Positions 50,334 through 60,762 of a stretch of DNA of 64,000 nucleotides are shown piece by piece (position 1 is the stretch's first letter; the number at the start of each line of letters is the position of its first letter). The notes under the pieces were generated by a model. It had not been told where the DNA came from. It did no database searches and worked only from the letters and a program-made list of their open reading frames with translations. The stretch covers positions 1 to 64,000 of the forward strand of contig NZ_NIBS01000013.1 in the NCBI RefSeq assembly GCF_002632465.1, read 5' to 3'. The DNA comes from Xenorhabdus budapestensis. GTDB taxonomy: Bacteria; Pseudomonadota; Gammaproteobacteria; Enterobacterales; Enterobacteriaceae. Position numbers and translations under genes: made by a program.

Positions 50334-51254
50334 ATGATCAAACAAAGGACATTAAAGCGTATTGTTCAGGCGACAGGGGTCGGTTTGCACACCGGTAAAA
50401 AAGTCACATTGACAATGCGTCCAGCACCGGCTAATACCGGGGTCATCTATCGTCGTACTGACTTGAATCCTCCGGTAGATTTTCCGGCAGATGCCAAATC
50501 CGTGCGTGATACTATGCTCTGCACTTGTCTGGTAAATGAACAGAATGTGCGGATTTCAACCGTTGAGCACTTGAATGCGGCATTGGCGGGTCTGGGTATC
50601 GATAACATTATTATTGAAGTTGATGCACCAGAAATTCCAATTATGGATGGTAGTGCCAGCCCATTTGTTTTCCTGTTGTTGGATGCAGGTATTGAAGAGC
50701 TGAGCGTTGCGAAAAAATTTGTGCGCATGAAAGATACAGTACGCGTGGAAGATGGTGATAAATGGGCTGAATTAGCACCATATCACGGTTTTAGTCTGGA
50801 TTTTACCATTGATTTTAAACATCCCGCTATTGACTCCAGCTCTCAGCGTTATAGTCTGGATTTCTCTGCGGACTCTTTTGTTCGTCAGATTAGTCGTGCG
50901 CGTACTTTTGGATTTATGCGTGACATTGAGTATCTGCAATCTCAGGGCTTGTGCTTAGGTGGCAGCTTTGATTGCGCAATTGTGGTAGATGACTACCGCA
51001 TACTCAATGAAGATGGCTTGCGTTTTGAAGATGAGTTTGTCCGACATAAGATGTTGGATGCCATCGGTGATTTATTTATGTGTGGTTATAACATCATCGG
51101 CGCATTTACTGCGTTTAAATCAGGTCATGCATTGAACAATAAATTGCTGCAAGCAGTTCTGGCACAAGAAAGTGCTTGGGAATTTGTCACATTTGAAGAT
51201 GAAACTGAAATGCCGTTGGCTTTCCGTGCTCCATCTACAGTGTTGGCATATTAA
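50334..51254 (+). CDS. lpxC: UDP-3-O-acyl-GlcNAc deacetylase
   Basis: Zn-dependent committed step of lipid A synthesis. 306 aa, E. coli 305. [17 protein letters not shown] near 16-32; zinc ligand His in [17 protein letters not shown] near 75-91; [16 protein letters not shown] near 233-248 with the other His and Asp; [12 protein letters not shown] near 265-276. The C-terminal region needed for FtsH-dependent turnover in E. coli is present (ends LAY, against LA). Confidence 0.98.
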   Translation: MIKQRTLKRIVQATGVGLHTGKKVTLTMRPAPANTGVIYRRTDLNPPVDFPADAKSVRDTMLCTCLVNEQNVRISTVEHLNAALAGLGIDNIIIEVDAPEIPIMDGSASPFVFLLLDAGIEELSVAKKFVRMKDTVRVEDGDKWAELAPYHGFSLDFTIDFKHPAIDSSSQRYSLDFSADSFVRQISRARTFGFMRDIEYLQSQGLCLGGSFDCAIVVDDYRILNEDGLRFEDEFVRHKMLDAIGDLFMCGYNIIGAFTAFKSGHALNNKLLQAVLAQESAWEFVTFEDETEMPLAFRAPSTVLAY

Positions 51255-51371
51255 TACAAATGTTATTAATACAGACGTTATTGATAAAACATGTATTGAG
51301 AATATTCTTATGATTCATCAGTGGGTTATGTTATCTATTACACTTCTCTCGCTGATGTTTTTTATTCAGCG

Positions 51372-51923
51372 CTAGTCCTTCATCTTGGCTGTACTGGTAC
51401 TCTCTCCGGCCAGCGCAGCCAATCGTTCCAATTTCCTTTTCAATTTTTCAGGGCAGTGTTCAGCCAATATCTTCAATGTTTCTGCACTTTCATGGCTTAA
51501 CTGGCGTATTGGTAAATCCCGATTATCATTATTAAGTTTTTTTGCTGAAATTTTTTCGACATTCTGTCCATTATTACGACTTTTAACCATTAATGATGGA
51601 TTAATCCTGATGTCGATAGAGGATAAAGATGGTAGAATTTCGCATCTTAGGGCTGAGAGTAAGATAGGGATTTCATAGTAAAGTCTGGTTTTCCAACTGG
51701 CATTACCTGCTTCCAGTACCAGAATTTGTTTACGATAATTTGCGACCCGGCACCGGGGACGTAGTTGTACCGGAAGCAAACTGAGGACGGTACGATTGAG
51801 TTTCAGTAATGCAATGGCATGCCGTTGAATGGTTTGAAGTGGGCTTTTGCCAGCCGTTGCTGCATTTTCAAACAATGGTTCAGACAACAACGTTTCTAGT
51901 GATTGTGGGCGGCTATCTCGCAT
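51372..51923 (-). CDS. DUF721/DciA-like protein
   Basis: A 183-aa protein with an N-terminal DUF721 domain: LKLNRTVLSLLPVQLRPRCRVANYRKQILVLEAGNASW covers about residues 40-77 in the family pattern. The C-terminus is basic and low in complexity. DciA proteins load the replicative helicase in bacteria without DnaC. Species with DnaC may keep a degenerate copy. It is convergent with lpxC and overlaps the secM upstream region. A gene of this kind lies between lpxC and secM in several enterics, from memory. Confidence 0.7.
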   Translation of the reverse strand: MRDSRPQSLETLLSEPLFENAATAGKSPLQTIQRHAIALLKLNRTVLSLLPVQLRPRCRVANYRKQILVLEAGNASWKTRLYYEIPILLSALRCEILPSLSSIDIRINPSLMVKSRNNGQNVEKISAKKLNNDNRDLPIRQLSHESAETLKILAEHCPEKLKRKLERLAALAGESTSTAKMKD

Positions 51924-51959
51924 AATGAAGATGGTTCCGTATTTATTAATGAAGGGATA

Positions 51960-52508
51960 ATGAGTATTTTAAATCTTTGGCGACAATTTGGTAGGCGTTA
52001 TTTTTGGTCTCGCCTTTTACTGGGCATGGTCGCCACAGGAATTGGTGTGCCTCCTGCTCTGGCAAGTGTGACAGAAAATATTCTCCATACGAATACTTCA
52101 TCTGCTCAGAGAAAACACAATCAGGTGCTTTCTTCATTTGAACATTTGTTTCAATTACAAAATTCTTGGCGTCAACCTTCTAATTACTTAAATTATTGGC
52201 AGCAACATACTGTTCGCAATGTTATTCGTCGACTTTCTTTTGCTTTTTCTATTACTGAACCTGTCAGGCACGAAGAAGCAAAAGAAAGTATCCGAATTGC
52301 CATGCCATTCATGCAACAGCTAATGCTGGATACGTTACATGCTATGCTGATACAAGCACCAATCCGATTTGAATCTGCGGTTGATGTTGCAGTTTTGGCG
52401 GCAATCTCTCCTGACATCCATACACCAGCACTTTGGGTTGCTCAAATTCAAGGTATTCGGGCTGGGCCTGTGGCTAACCATAGTCTTTATCTTAATGCGA
52501 TTGCCTGA
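51960..52508 (+). CDS. secM: Secretion monitor SecM
   Basis: Exported arrest peptide whose translational stall exposes the secA ribosome site when secretion is slow. 182 aa with signal sequence WRQFGRRYFWSRLLLGMV near 7-24. The arrest motif is recognisable as W-V-A-Q-I-Q-G-I-R-A-G-P at residues 159-170, against W-I-S-Q-A-Q-G-I-R-A-G-P in E. coli. The upstream Phe of the E. coli motif is replaced (His at 154, or Ile at 153 with an insertion), and 12 residues follow the motif instead of four. Confidence 0.9.
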   Translation: MSILNLWRQFGRRYFWSRLLLGMVATGIGVPPALASVTENILHTNTSSAQRKHNQVLSSFEHLFQLQNSWRQPSNYLNYWQQHTVRNVIRRLSFAFSITEPVRHEEAKESIRIAMPFMQQLMLDTLHAMLIQAPIRFESAVDVAVLAAISPDIHTPALWVAQIQGIRAGPVANHSLYLNAIA

Positions 52509-52599
52509 TGCCTAAATGAATAGGGCAGTCATGAAATACTAGTCATAAAAGACACAATTGGTTGGCTGCAACTGTGGCCTTATCTGAGATGTATTAATT

Positions 52600-55308
52600 A
52601 TGTTGATTAAATTACTTACTAAGATTTTTGGTAGCCGTAATGACCGCACTTTGCGTCGGTTGCGTAAAGTGGTTGATGTTATCAATCGTATGGAGCCTGA
52701 TTTTGAAAAGCTGTCAGATGAAGAGCTGAAAGCAAAAACTGATCAATTCCGTGCCCGACTCAAAGAAGGAGAATCACTGGATAAGATCCTCCCGGAAGCT
52801 TTTGCCACGGTTCGTGAAGCCAGTAAGCGTGTATTTGGCATGCGTCACTTTGATGTGCAATTGTTGGGCGGTATGGTACTCAATGAGCGTTGTATTGCCG
52901 AGATGCGTACTGGTGAAGGTAAAACTCTGACAGCAACGTTGCCTGCTTATCTGAATGCGTTAAGTGGACGTGGTGTTCATGTTGTTACCGTGAACGACTA
53001 TCTGGCGCAACGTGATGCTGAGAATAACCGACCGTTGTTTGAATTTTTGGGTCTGAGTGTTGGCATCAATTTGCCGGGTATGCCAGCTCCGGCCAAACGT
53101 GCAGCCTATGCGGCAGATATTACTTATGGCACCAATAACGAATACGGTTTTGACTATCTGCGCGACAACATGGCATTTAGTCCGGAAGAGCGTGTACAGC
53201 GCAAACTGCATTATGCGTTGGTGGATGAAGTTGACTCCATCCTAATTGATGAAGCTCGTACTCCATTGATTATTTCCGGGCCAGCGGAAGACAGTTCTGA
53301 GCTCTACATTAAAGTTGACAAACTGATCCCTAAATTAATCCGCCAGGAAAAAGAAGATTCAGATACCTTTCAGGGAGAAGGTCATTTCTCTGTTGATGAA
53401 AAAACACGTCAGGTTAACCTTACTGAGCGTGGTCTGGTTCTGATTGAAGAACTTTTGGTGAATGCTAAGTTGATGGATGAAGGTGAATCTTTGTATTCAC
53501 CGACCAACATTATGCTGATGCACCATGTTACCGCAGCATTGCGTGCTCATGTGCTGTTTACCCGTGATGTGGACTATATCGTCAAAGATGGTGAAGTCAT
53601 CATTGTTGATGAACATACTGGGCGTACCATGCAAGGGCGCCGTTGGTCTGATGGCCTGCATCAGGCAGTAGAAGCCAAAGAGCGTGTTGAAATCCAGAAT
53701 GAGAACCAAACGCTGGCTTCCATTACATTCCAGAATTACTTCCGTCTGTATGAAAAATTGGCGGGTATGACAGGTACTGCGGATACTGAAGCCTTTGAAT
53801 TCAGTTCTATTTACAAACTAGATACCATTGTTGTACCGACAAACCGTCCGATGATCCGCCAGGATTTACCTGATTTGGTTTACATGACTGAAGCGGAAAA
53901 AATTGATGCGATCATAGAAGACATCAAGGATCGTACAAGTAACGGTCAGCCGATATTGGTGGGAACTATCTCAATTGAGAAATCAGAGCTGGTTTCCAAT
54001 GCACTGACCAACGCAGGCATTGAGCATAACGTTCTGAATGCGAAATTCCATGCAATGGAAGCTGACATTATCGCACAGGCCGGACAGGCAGGTACTGTAA
54101 CTATCGCAACTAACATGGCAGGACGTGGTACAGATATCATGCTGGGGGGAAGTTGGCAGGCAGAGATTGCCAAGCTGGAAGAACCTACGGAAGAGAAAAT
54201 CGAACAAATCAAGGCAGCATGGCAAGAGCGTCATGATGCTGTACTGGTAGCAGGCGGTTTGCATATTATTGGCACAGAGCGCCATGAATCACGTCGTATT
54301 GATAATCAGCTGCGTGGTCGTGCTGGACGTCAGGGGGATGCGGGTTCTTCACGCTTCTATCTGTCAATGGAAGACTCTCTGATGCGTATTTTTGCTTCTG
54401 AGCGTGTTACAGGAATGATGCGCAAACTGGGTATGCAGCCGGGTGAAGCCATTGAACATCCGTGGGTGACCAAAGCCATTGCAAATGCTCAGCGTAAAGT
54501 CGAAAGCCGTAACTTCGATATCCGTAAGCAATTGTTGGAATATGATGATGTTGCCAATGATCAACGTCGCGCTATTTATGCACAACGTAACGATTTGCTC
54601 GATGTGAGCGATGTCAGCGAAACTATTTCCAGCATCCGTGAAGATGTTTTCAAAGTCACTATTGATGCTTATATTCCACCTCAATCTCTGGAAGAGATGT
54701 GGGATGTGTCTGGCTTGCAGGAACGTTTGGTCAACGACTTTGATTTGGCTCTGCCTATAAAAGAGTGGCTGGATAAAGAGCCAGAGCTGCATGAAGAAAC
54801 GTTGCGTGAGCGTATTCTTGAGCAGGCAATTGAACTTTACAAACAGAAAGAAGAAATTGTCGGTGCAGAAATGATGCGTAATTTTGAAAAAGGCATCATG
54901 TTGCAAACGCTGGATACATTGTGGAAGGAGCACTTGGCTGCGATGGATTACCTGCGTCAAGGTATTCACCTACGTGGCTATGCGCAGAAAGATCCAAAAC
55001 AGGAATATAAGCGCGAATCCTTCGCTATGTTTGCCAATATGCTGGAATCATTGAAATACGAAGTGATCAGCACTTTGAGCAAAGTTCAGGTCAGAATGCC
55101 GGAAGAAGTGGAAGCACTTGAGCAGCAGCGTCGTGCGGAAGCAGAACGTCTGGCAAGGCAACAGCATTTAAGCCATGAAATTGAGCAAGGTGCTTTGATG
55201 TCAGAAGCCGAAGCACAAATGGCAAGCGGTGCCAGTAAAGTCGGGCGTAATGATCCTTGTCCATGTGGTTCAGGCAAAAAATATAAACATTGTCACGGTC
55301 GTTTATAA
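52600..55308 (+). CDS. secA: Preprotein translocase ATPase SecA
   Basis: Motor of the SecYEG translocon. 902 aa, E. coli 901. Walker [18 protein letters not shown] near 102-118, [15 protein letters not shown] near 209-223 (DEAD-like motif), [13 protein letters not shown] near 505-517, [19 protein letters not shown] near 566-584. The C-terminal zinc finger [12 protein letters not shown] at 887-898 binds SecB. Controlled by the upstream secM stall. Confidence 0.98.
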   Translation: MLIKLLTKIFGSRNDRTLRRLRKVVDVINRMEPDFEKLSDEELKAKTDQFRARLKEGESLDKILPEAFATVREASKRVFGMRHFDVQLLGGMVLNERCIAEMRTGEGKTLTATLPAYLNALSGRGVHVVTVNDYLAQRDAENNRPLFEFLGLSVGINLPGMPAPAKRAAYAADITYGTNNEYGFDYLRDNMAFSPEERVQRKLHYALVDEVDSILIDEARTPLIISGPAEDSSELYIKVDKLIPKLIRQEKEDSDTFQGEGHFSVDEKTRQVNLTERGLVLIEELLVNAKLMDEGESLYSPTNIMLMHHVTAALRAHVLFTRDVDYIVKDGEVIIVDEHTGRTMQGRRWSDGLHQAVEAKERVEIQNENQTLASITFQNYFRLYEKLAGMTGTADTEAFEFSSIYKLDTIVVPTNRPMIRQDLPDLVYMTEAEKIDAIIEDIKDRTSNGQPILVGTISIEKSELVSNALTNAGIEHNVLNAKFHAMEADIIAQAGQAGTVTIATNMAGRGTDIMLGGSWQAEIAKLEEPTEEKIEQIKAAWQERHDAVLVAGGLHIIGTERHESRRIDNQLRGRAGRQGDAGSSRFYLSMEDSLMRIFASERVTGMMRKLGMQPGEAIEHPWVTKAIANAQRKVESRNFDIRKQLLEYDDVANDQRRAIYAQRNDLLDVSDVSETISSIREDVFKVTIDAYIPPQSLEEMWDVSGLQERLVNDFDLALPIKEWLDKEPELHEETLRERILEQAIELYKQKEEIVGAEMMRNFEKGIMLQTLDTLWKEHLAAMDYLRQGIHLRGYAQKDPKQEYKRESFAMFANMLESLKYEVISTLSKVQVRMPEEVEALEQQRRAEAERLARQQHLSHEIEQGALMSEAEAQMASGASKVGRNDPCPCGSGKKYKHCHGRL

Positions 55309-55326
55309 TTAAAATTAGTCATAAAC

Positions 55327-55358
55327 AGCCAGCGATTCATTCTCGCTGGCTACTTTAC
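55327..55358 (+). terminator. Hairpin between convergent secA and ABC-F genes
   Basis: AGCCAGCGA and TCGCTGGCT pair perfectly around seven bases, 19 bases beyond secA. The following T stretch is weak (ACTTTACC), so termination may be inefficient. Confidence 0.65.
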
Positions 55359-55372
55359 CTAATTCTAAGAAC

Positions 55373-56962
55373 TTATTTCCCCAGTACTTGTTCCTGCATA
55401 TTGCCAACATTCTCAAGAAACTGATCGTCATGAGAAATCAATACTATGGCACCAGTATAATCATGTAGTGCTTGCTGAAGTAACTCTCGTGACTCAATAT
55501 CCAGATGATTATCCGGCTCGTCCAACAGCAGCAAAGCTGGTGCGGAAGGCCCACAAAATAGACAAGCAAGAGCTACCTTAAGTTGTTCACCTCCGCTCAG
55601 ATAACTGACGGGTTTTAACGCCTCTTCTCCACGCATACGTAGTTGTGCCAGCCGAGTACGATAACGATCTTCAGTCCAGCCTGGTGACTGTAATTGAAAG
55701 TTATACAGGGCTGACTGTGTTTTATCCAGAAATGAAAAATGCTGATCCATCAGACTATGTGAAGAGGTTACGCGGCAGATACCTTGTATTGGTGCCAATA
55801 ACCCCGCCATTACCTTTAATAAAGTGGATTTTCCGCTACCATTTTTGCCAGTGATAGCGAGACGATCACCATTATTTATGGTTAAACTAATAGGGGAGCC
55901 GGAACCAAAGGGCAAAATGATATCTTGTAAATAAAGCAATGGAGAAGCTGCTGCTTGTGGCATTGCAACAGCGATTGACAGTGGATCGATAATTTCAAGT
56001 TTTGCATTGGCTTCTGCGGCTAATGAAGAGCTGCGTTGTAATCTCTCTTCATTCTGTTTTGCTATCCGTGATAACGTGACTTCTGAGCGTCCTAATGCGT
56101 GATCAAGAAGGAGTTTAGCTTGGTTAGCATTTTCCCTGCGCTGCTTACCCTGACTTTGCCTTTTATCGGTTTTTTCCCGATCTCTTTGTTTGTCGCGCAA
56201 AGCTTGTTTGAGGTTTTTCCTGGTCTGATCAACATCACGTTGTATACCCAACCGTAGTTGTTTTTTACTCTCCTGCCATGTTTCCCAGCCACCGATACTA
56301 CGGGATAATCCTAACCCACTGAGTTCATAAATAACCGACACATGCTGCAATAGCTTAGTGTCATGTGTCACCAGTAAAATACCGCCATTGAATGTTGTCA
56401 GCCACTGAGCTAACCAAAGGCGCCCTTGTCGATCAAGATGGTTACTTGGCTCATCCAAGATCATAAAACCAGCTCCTCGTCTTTTAAGTGCCAGCAACCG
56501 AAGTCGTGTTTGTTCTCCTCCACTCAGTGAGTCGAAGGGCTGGTTTAATATCTCCGGGGACAACTCACCTTCTGACAGTAAGGATTCGATCTGAAATTGC
56601 CAATCCCAATTTCCCTCCATAATGTCAAAATCAACCGTTTCACCAGTACCAGCGAGGATGTGCTCATTGGCATTTATAATATTAGTCAGTCCGAGCATAT
56701 CTCCAGCGTTGCCGGTAAAAGCAGACAGGCCTTGTGATAAATAACCGACATCACAAAAATGTTTTACACTGCCTTCTGAAGGCGGGATCTGTTGTGCCAA
56801 TATTGATGCTAACCAAGATTTGCCAATACCGTTACGGCCCACTAAAGCGTGTTGTTCTGTATGCAAAAAAATATCAATATTAGAAAATAATGGGTTGATT
56901 TCACCAGAAAATTGATAGGTTATTTGTCTTGCTTCGATTAATGGTTGATCTTCATATTGCAT
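55373..56962 (-). CDS. ABC-F family ATPase
   Basis: Duplicated soluble ABC ATPase without membrane segments, 529 aa. Walker A GRNGIGKSWL near 42-51 and GKNGSGKSTLLKVM near 370-383; signatures SLSGGEQTRLRLLAL near 146-160 and YLSGGEQLKVALACL near 455-469; Walker B FMILDEPSNHLD and LLLLDEPDNHLD. Between them is a long basic linker (about 231-310, DKQRDREKTDKRQSQGKQRR), the part that in ABC-F proteins contacts ribosomal tRNA. The subfamily is not EttA, Uup or YheS by eye. It is inserted between secA and mutT, which adjoin in E. coli. Confidence 0.88.
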   Translation of the reverse strand: MQYEDQPLIEARQITYQFSGEINPLFSNIDIFLHTEQHALVGRNGIGKSWLASILAQQIPPSEGSVKHFCDVGYLSQGLSAFTGNAGDMLGLTNIINANEHILAGTGETVDFDIMEGNWDWQFQIESLLSEGELSPEILNQPFDSLSGGEQTRLRLLALKRRGAGFMILDEPSNHLDRQGRLWLAQWLTTFNGGILLVTHDTKLLQHVSVIYELSGLGLSRSIGGWETWQESKKQLRLGIQRDVDQTRKNLKQALRDKQRDREKTDKRQSQGKQRRENANQAKLLLDHALGRSEVTLSRIAKQNEERLQRSSSLAAEANAKLEIIDPLSIAVAMPQAAASPLLYLQDIILPFGSGSPISLTINNGDRLAITGKNGSGKSTLLKVMAGLLAPIQGICRVTSSHSLMDQHFSFLDKTQSALYNFQLQSPGWTEDRYRTRLAQLRMRGEEALKPVSYLSGGEQLKVALACLFCGPSAPALLLLDEPDNHLDIESRELLQQALHDYTGAIVLISHDDQFLENVGNMQEQVLGK

Positions 56963-57302
56963 GAATGATTTTTCCTCAATCTTTAAGATGTAAAATGCTT
57001 ATTTTTAATTATTGGGCAGAGCCTTATTTGCAATTTTTCCTGTTCATTTCCCAAGTTACCTCACAGTTGTATTTTCTAATTATTGCATTTAAATCAAAAA
57101 TTTAACCATAAGTGTACAGTGATTGCCACTATGATATAATTTGAAATCTATTGAGTATCTGTATACATAATATTCTCTTATCTATGGAAGGTTTGGTAAA
57201 AAGAGGTAAGAAGTGACGCAGATCTCGTGATATTAATCCTGTGTTTTTCCCGTAAGGCTGCTTTATTATGGTTTGTGAGAAAGACTATTCTGGAAAAGCA
57301 TT
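56963..57302. other. Intergenic region between ABC-F gene and mutT
   Basis: AT-rich, divergent promoter region. A TATAAT-like hexamer occurs at about 57133, with TTGCCA about 10 bases ahead, too close for a standard promoter. Nothing else is recognised. Confidence 0.4.
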
Positions 57303-57698
57303 ATGGAAAAAAAACATCTGCATATTGCGGCAGGAATTATTAAAGATAGCAATGATGAAATTTTTATCACCCAACGCCGTGCTGATTCACACATGGGGGG
57401 ATTTTGGGAGTTTCCGGGGGGGAAGCTTGAACAGGGAGAAACACCAGAACAGGCTTTGATCAGGGAATTAAAAGAAGAAGTTGGTATCACGGTAACTCAT
57501 TGTGAATTGCTGGAAACTATCACACATGAATTCTCGGACAGAAATATTACCCTTTACTTTTATTTGGTTGATCGGTGGAAGAATGAGCCATTTGGTAAAG
57601 AGGGGCAACCTTACCGTTGGATCCCGCAAACTGAATTAGTTGCTGATGAATTTCCACCAGCAAATCGCAGCATTGTCAATTTATTAACTAAAGATTGA
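57303..57698 (+). CDS. mutT: 8-oxo-dGTP diphosphatase MutT
   Basis: Nudix hydrolase that removes mutagenic 8-oxo-dGTP. 131 aa, E. coli 129. The Nudix box GGKLEQGETPEQALIRELKE plus EVGI spans residues 38-61 and has all consensus residues. FPPANRSIV near the C-terminus is also conserved. ATG 57303 with GGAAAA upstream. Confidence 0.96.
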   Translation: MEKKHLHIAAGIIKDSNDEIFITQRRADSHMGGFWEFPGGKLEQGETPEQALIRELKEEVGITVTHCELLETITHEFSDRNITLYFYLVDRWKNEPFGKEGQPYRWIPQTELVADEFPPANRSIVNLLTKD

Positions 57699-57712
57699 AC
57701 TCATTGAAACAA

Positions 57713-57758
57713 ATATCGCGGTAGTGTCAGATGATTCGATACTACCGTGATATATTTT
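57713..57758. terminator. Bidirectional terminator between mutT and yacG
   Basis: ATATCGCGGTAGT pairs with ACTACCGTGATAT, leaving a large partly paired loop. It is followed by ATTTT on the plus strand. It lies between two convergent genes. Confidence 0.6.
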
Positions 57759-57814
57759 AGCAAAAAGCACCGTAAACTCTCGCCTAATACAGGCGGGAAT
57801 ATAAAATGTGATTA

Positions 57815-58009
57815 CTAATCCGGTTGTTCACTCCAGTCATCATTTTCTGTGCTGTCGCCCTGGCTGGGGATTTTCTTTTCCTCATTAGCCCACTCGCCCA
57901 AGTCAATTAACTGACAACGTTTACTGCAAAATGGGCGATGAGGGCTGATTTCACCCCATATTATTGTCTTGCCGCATGTTGGGCATGCGACAGTCAATAC
58001 TTCAGACAT
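57815..58009 (-). CDS. yacG: DNA gyrase inhibitor YacG
   Basis: Small zinc protein that binds GyrB and inhibits gyrase. 64 aa, E. coli 65. Four cysteines: CPTC at 9-12 and CSKRC at 28-32, in the almost invariant [23 protein letters not shown] 58009 matches the family; the frame extends upstream without homology. It ends the coaE-zapD-yacG operon. Confidence 0.95.
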   Translation of the reverse strand: MSEVLTVACPTCGKTIIWGEISPHRPFCSKRCQLIDLGEWANEEKKIPSQGDSTENDDWSEQPD

Positions 58010-58046
58010 TTTAGTTCTCTTCTCCTGCTTAGTTTGATTGATTATA

Positions 58047-58805
58047 TTAACAGCAGGCCAATTCAAATGACAAATGCGTAGGTACAGTACCGTTTTCACT
58101 ATCCATTGGTAAGAAACGGATAGCAAAACGGGTTTTGTGGCCGGAGATTTGTGGATAAATCAGTGAGTTCAGTACAATATCTAATTTTAATCTCAATAGA
58201 TCCCCCTCATCAGCATTTCCTTGATAGAAACCGTTATGACTGATTTGCGCAGAGAACATCGTTGAGTGGCGTATCAACCCCAGAATACTTTCTAATGCTT
58301 GTTTTAATGGTAACAAACTGTTCAGCCAGGATTTAACTGTCTCATCCCGGATAGATTGTGGTAGATGCAGCCACAGATGTAATGTCGGTAAGTCAAAACT
58401 GCAACATCCTCCCGGGATGCTGAGCCGTTGACGCACCATGCTGATGATACGATCTTCTTTGATTTGCTGGCTAAGGCGCGGAGCATGATGTAATGCGATG
58501 CTCCGCTCTTTTAGCTGCTCCATCAGTTTGTGAATCATAGGAGTGTCCACATTAGGTGCACTAAGCCATTGTTTTAATTTTATTTGTTGACGATCCAGTT
58601 CCTTTAATAATTCAGAGCGTACTTCACCACGTTCCAATATCTCAATTAATTCAGCAATCGTACGAAAAAATGCGAGGCTGTTTGCTTGTGAATCCAGATA
58701 GCACTGTTTTTCTAGCTGTTGTAGTGAAGATTCAATCCTCAACCATGAACGCATTTTCTCATTTAGTGGGTGTTCAAAAATAATAGTGGAGGTTGCATCA
58801 CTCAT
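58047..58805 (-). CDS. zapD: Cell division protein ZapD
   Basis: FtsZ-bundling Z-ring stabiliser. 252 aa, E. coli 247. [19 protein letters not shown] near 10-28, [15 protein letters not shown] near 134-148, and [12 protein letters not shown] near the end, all family markers. It overlaps the coaE end by eight bases and is followed by yacG. A division gene 8 kb from ftsZ but in its own operon. Confidence 0.95.
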   Translation of the reverse strand: MSDATSTIIFEHPLNEKMRSWLRIESSLQQLEKQCYLDSQANSLAFFRTIAELIEILERGEVRSELLKELDRQQIKLKQWLSAPNVDTPMIHKLMEQLKERSIALHHAPRLSQQIKEDRIISMVRQRLSIPGGCCSFDLPTLHLWLHLPQSIRDETVKSWLNSLLPLKQALESILGLIRHSTMFSAQISHNGFYQGNADEGDLLRLKLDIVLNSLIYPQISGHKTRFAIRFLPMDSENGTVPTHLSFELACC

Positions 58806-59421
58806 TACGTTCTTCCTGTCTAACTAATTCTGCTTGTTTCAAATAGTTTTGATGTAATCCGATTATACGTGCAGCGAGATCTTGCTCTTTTTGATCGTTA
58901 AGGATGACATCATCCGCCTTTTCCAGGCGTTCTTGACGACTGACTTGCGCGGCCAGAATATTTTCGACTTGTTCACGGTTGACGCCATCACGTGTGATTG
59001 TCCGGCTGATTTGTATTTCAGGAGGAACATCAACAACCAAGATACGGTTAGCCAAGTGCATTAAGTTATTTTCTATTAACAGAGGAACGACCCAAATGAC
59101 ATAAGGATAACTGACCTGATTTAATTGCCGTTGTGTTTCTGCATGTATTAGTGGATGAAGAAGTGAGTTGAGCCATTGTTTTTCTTCTGGGGCTGAGAAA
59201 ATCTTCTGACGTAGCGCGGCGCGGTTTAAACTGCCATCTGATAATAAGATGTCGGAGCCAAAGTGTTCTGAGATTGCTTGTAATGCGGGAGAACCAGGAG
59301 TAACAACTTCTCTGGCAATAATATCTGCATCAACAAGCGGGACACCAAGGGATGAAAATACATTAGAGATAGTCGTTTTACCGCTACCAATTCCACCTGT
59401 GAGTGCAACAATATAATTCAT
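58798..59421 (-). CDS. coaE: Dephospho-CoA kinase
   Basis: Last step of CoA synthesis. 207 aa, E. coli 206. P-loop [15 protein letters not shown] near 6-20; [10 protein letters not shown] near 33-42; [14 protein letters not shown] near 87-100; [15 protein letters not shown] near 160-174. ATG 59421 with AGGGA upstream gives the family N-terminus; the frame is open for 25 further codons without homology. Confidence 0.96.
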   Translation of the reverse strand: MNYIVALTGGIGSGKTTISNVFSSLGVPLVDADIIAREVVTPGSPALQAISEHFGSDILLSDGSLNRAALRQKIFSAPEEKQWLNSLLHPLIHAETQRQLNQVSYPYVIWVVPLLIENNLMHLANRILVVDVPPEIQISRTITRDGVNREQVENILAAQVSRQERLEKADDVILNDQKEQDLAARIIGLHQNYLKQAELVRQEERNE

Positions 59422-59562
59422 TCTATCCCTTAAAAGATTTCTGATAGCATATGCAAATTGTAACTCAAGGGATGCACATGGGCTATAAACAAACATGTAT
59501 AATTTCGGTTCTTACAACCCTCGAGAAAAAATAATGATATTGAAAATATGCAAATTAAGCTG

Positions 59563-60762
59563 TTACATCAAAATAGTACCTAATTGAAAGATAGGCAGGT
59601 ACATGGCGAGTAGTAGTAAGCCAACAATCACCGCCATAATCAGCATTAATACAGGTTCAAGTAATTGCACTAATTTATCAGCACAGTTGATAAATTGTTC
59701 TTGATACCATAACGCTAGATTACCCAAAAATACTTCAAGTTCACCTGATTCTTCACCAATTATGACAAATTGTTTACATAATGGTGGAAAACAGTCTTCT
59801 CTTTTCAAGGCACTGCTCATTGGTATCCCTTGCTGGATCTGTCGGTGAAGGCTTTTTATCCCCGTTATAAATAAAGGATGATGCGTTGCATTCAGTGCGC
59901 ATTCCAGACCGCTGGTTAAGGTTAACCCTGCTTTCTGTGTCATAAACAGAATATGGAATATTTGGCTGGTATGTTGGTAGCTTGTGAGTTTTCTGAAAAG
60001 AGGGAGCTTGAGAAGAAGCATTTTTTCCTTTGAGTACAACACCGGGTATCGTAAACGTAGCCAAGAATAGAGGCTGACCAATATTAATATCGTTGTTAAA
60101 AATAGTATGCCCCAGTTAATCAGAAAGTCGGATGCTGACAAAACTCCCTGTGTTAATAAAGGAAGTGAGGCATTAAATGCAGAATATACCTGTTTGAATT
60201 CGGGCAGGACAACAATCAACATTAGCAAAATGACAAGGACTGTGATGAAGGCGATTATCAAAGGATAGCGATACGCTTTTCGGATCTTTTTATGCAGTAT
60301 ATTTTGTTGTTCTAATCTATCAATGAGTAGTTGGCAGCAGGTTTCGAGTTGGCCGGTTTGCTCTCCTACTGCGATAATTTGGCAAAATAAGGGAGAAAAT
60401 AATCGGGGATAGTGTTTCAATGCGGTGGAAAATGGCTCTCCCTGGCTGATTTTTTGAATAAGATCTGTCAGTACACATCGCCAAATGATGTTTTTGCATT
60501 CTTGCAATAGGATAGTCAGCCCCTGCAACAAAGGGATACCTGATGTCAGTAATGTATTTAGTTGATGGATGAAATGCAGACGATAAGTAATTTCCTTTTC
60601 GCTGTAATAAATAAATTTTTTACATTTTATCGTATAAGGTTGTAAATCAAGTTGACTCAGGTACTGGAAAATAGAGTGTTTGTTTCGGCCAATACTTTCT
60701 CCTCTTATAATATTTCCTTTTTTATTAACTGCTTGCCATTGATAAATATATTCCATTTTCAT
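59563..60762 (-). CDS. hofC: Type IV pilus/T2SS inner membrane platform protein HofC
   Basis: PilC/GspF homologue, the membrane platform of pilus assembly. 399 aa, E. coli HofC 400. Two T2SF repeats (about 60-185 and 264-385), three or more membrane helices (YPLIIAFITVLVILLMLIVVL; GILFLTTILILVSLYSWL; LMLIMAVIVGLLLLAMYL). GIPLLQGL and VGEQTGQLE / IGEESGELE are typical. Overlaps hofB by four bases. Confidence 0.93.
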   Translation of the reverse strand: MKMEYIYQWQAVNKKGNIIRGESIGRNKHSIFQYLSQLDLQPYTIKCKKFIYYSEKEITYRLHFIHQLNTLLTSGIPLLQGLTILLQECKNIIWRCVLTDLIQKISQGEPFSTALKHYPRLFSPLFCQIIAVGEQTGQLETCCQLLIDRLEQQNILHKKIRKAYRYPLIIAFITVLVILLMLIVVLPEFKQVYSAFNASLPLLTQGVLSASDFLINWGILFLTTILILVSLYSWLRLRYPVLYSKEKMLLLKLPLFRKLTSYQHTSQIFHILFMTQKAGLTLTSGLECALNATHHPLFITGIKSLHRQIQQGIPMSSALKREDCFPPLCKQFVIIGEESGELEVFLGNLALWYQEQFINCADKLVQLLEPVLMLIMAVIVGLLLLAMYLPIFQLGTILM

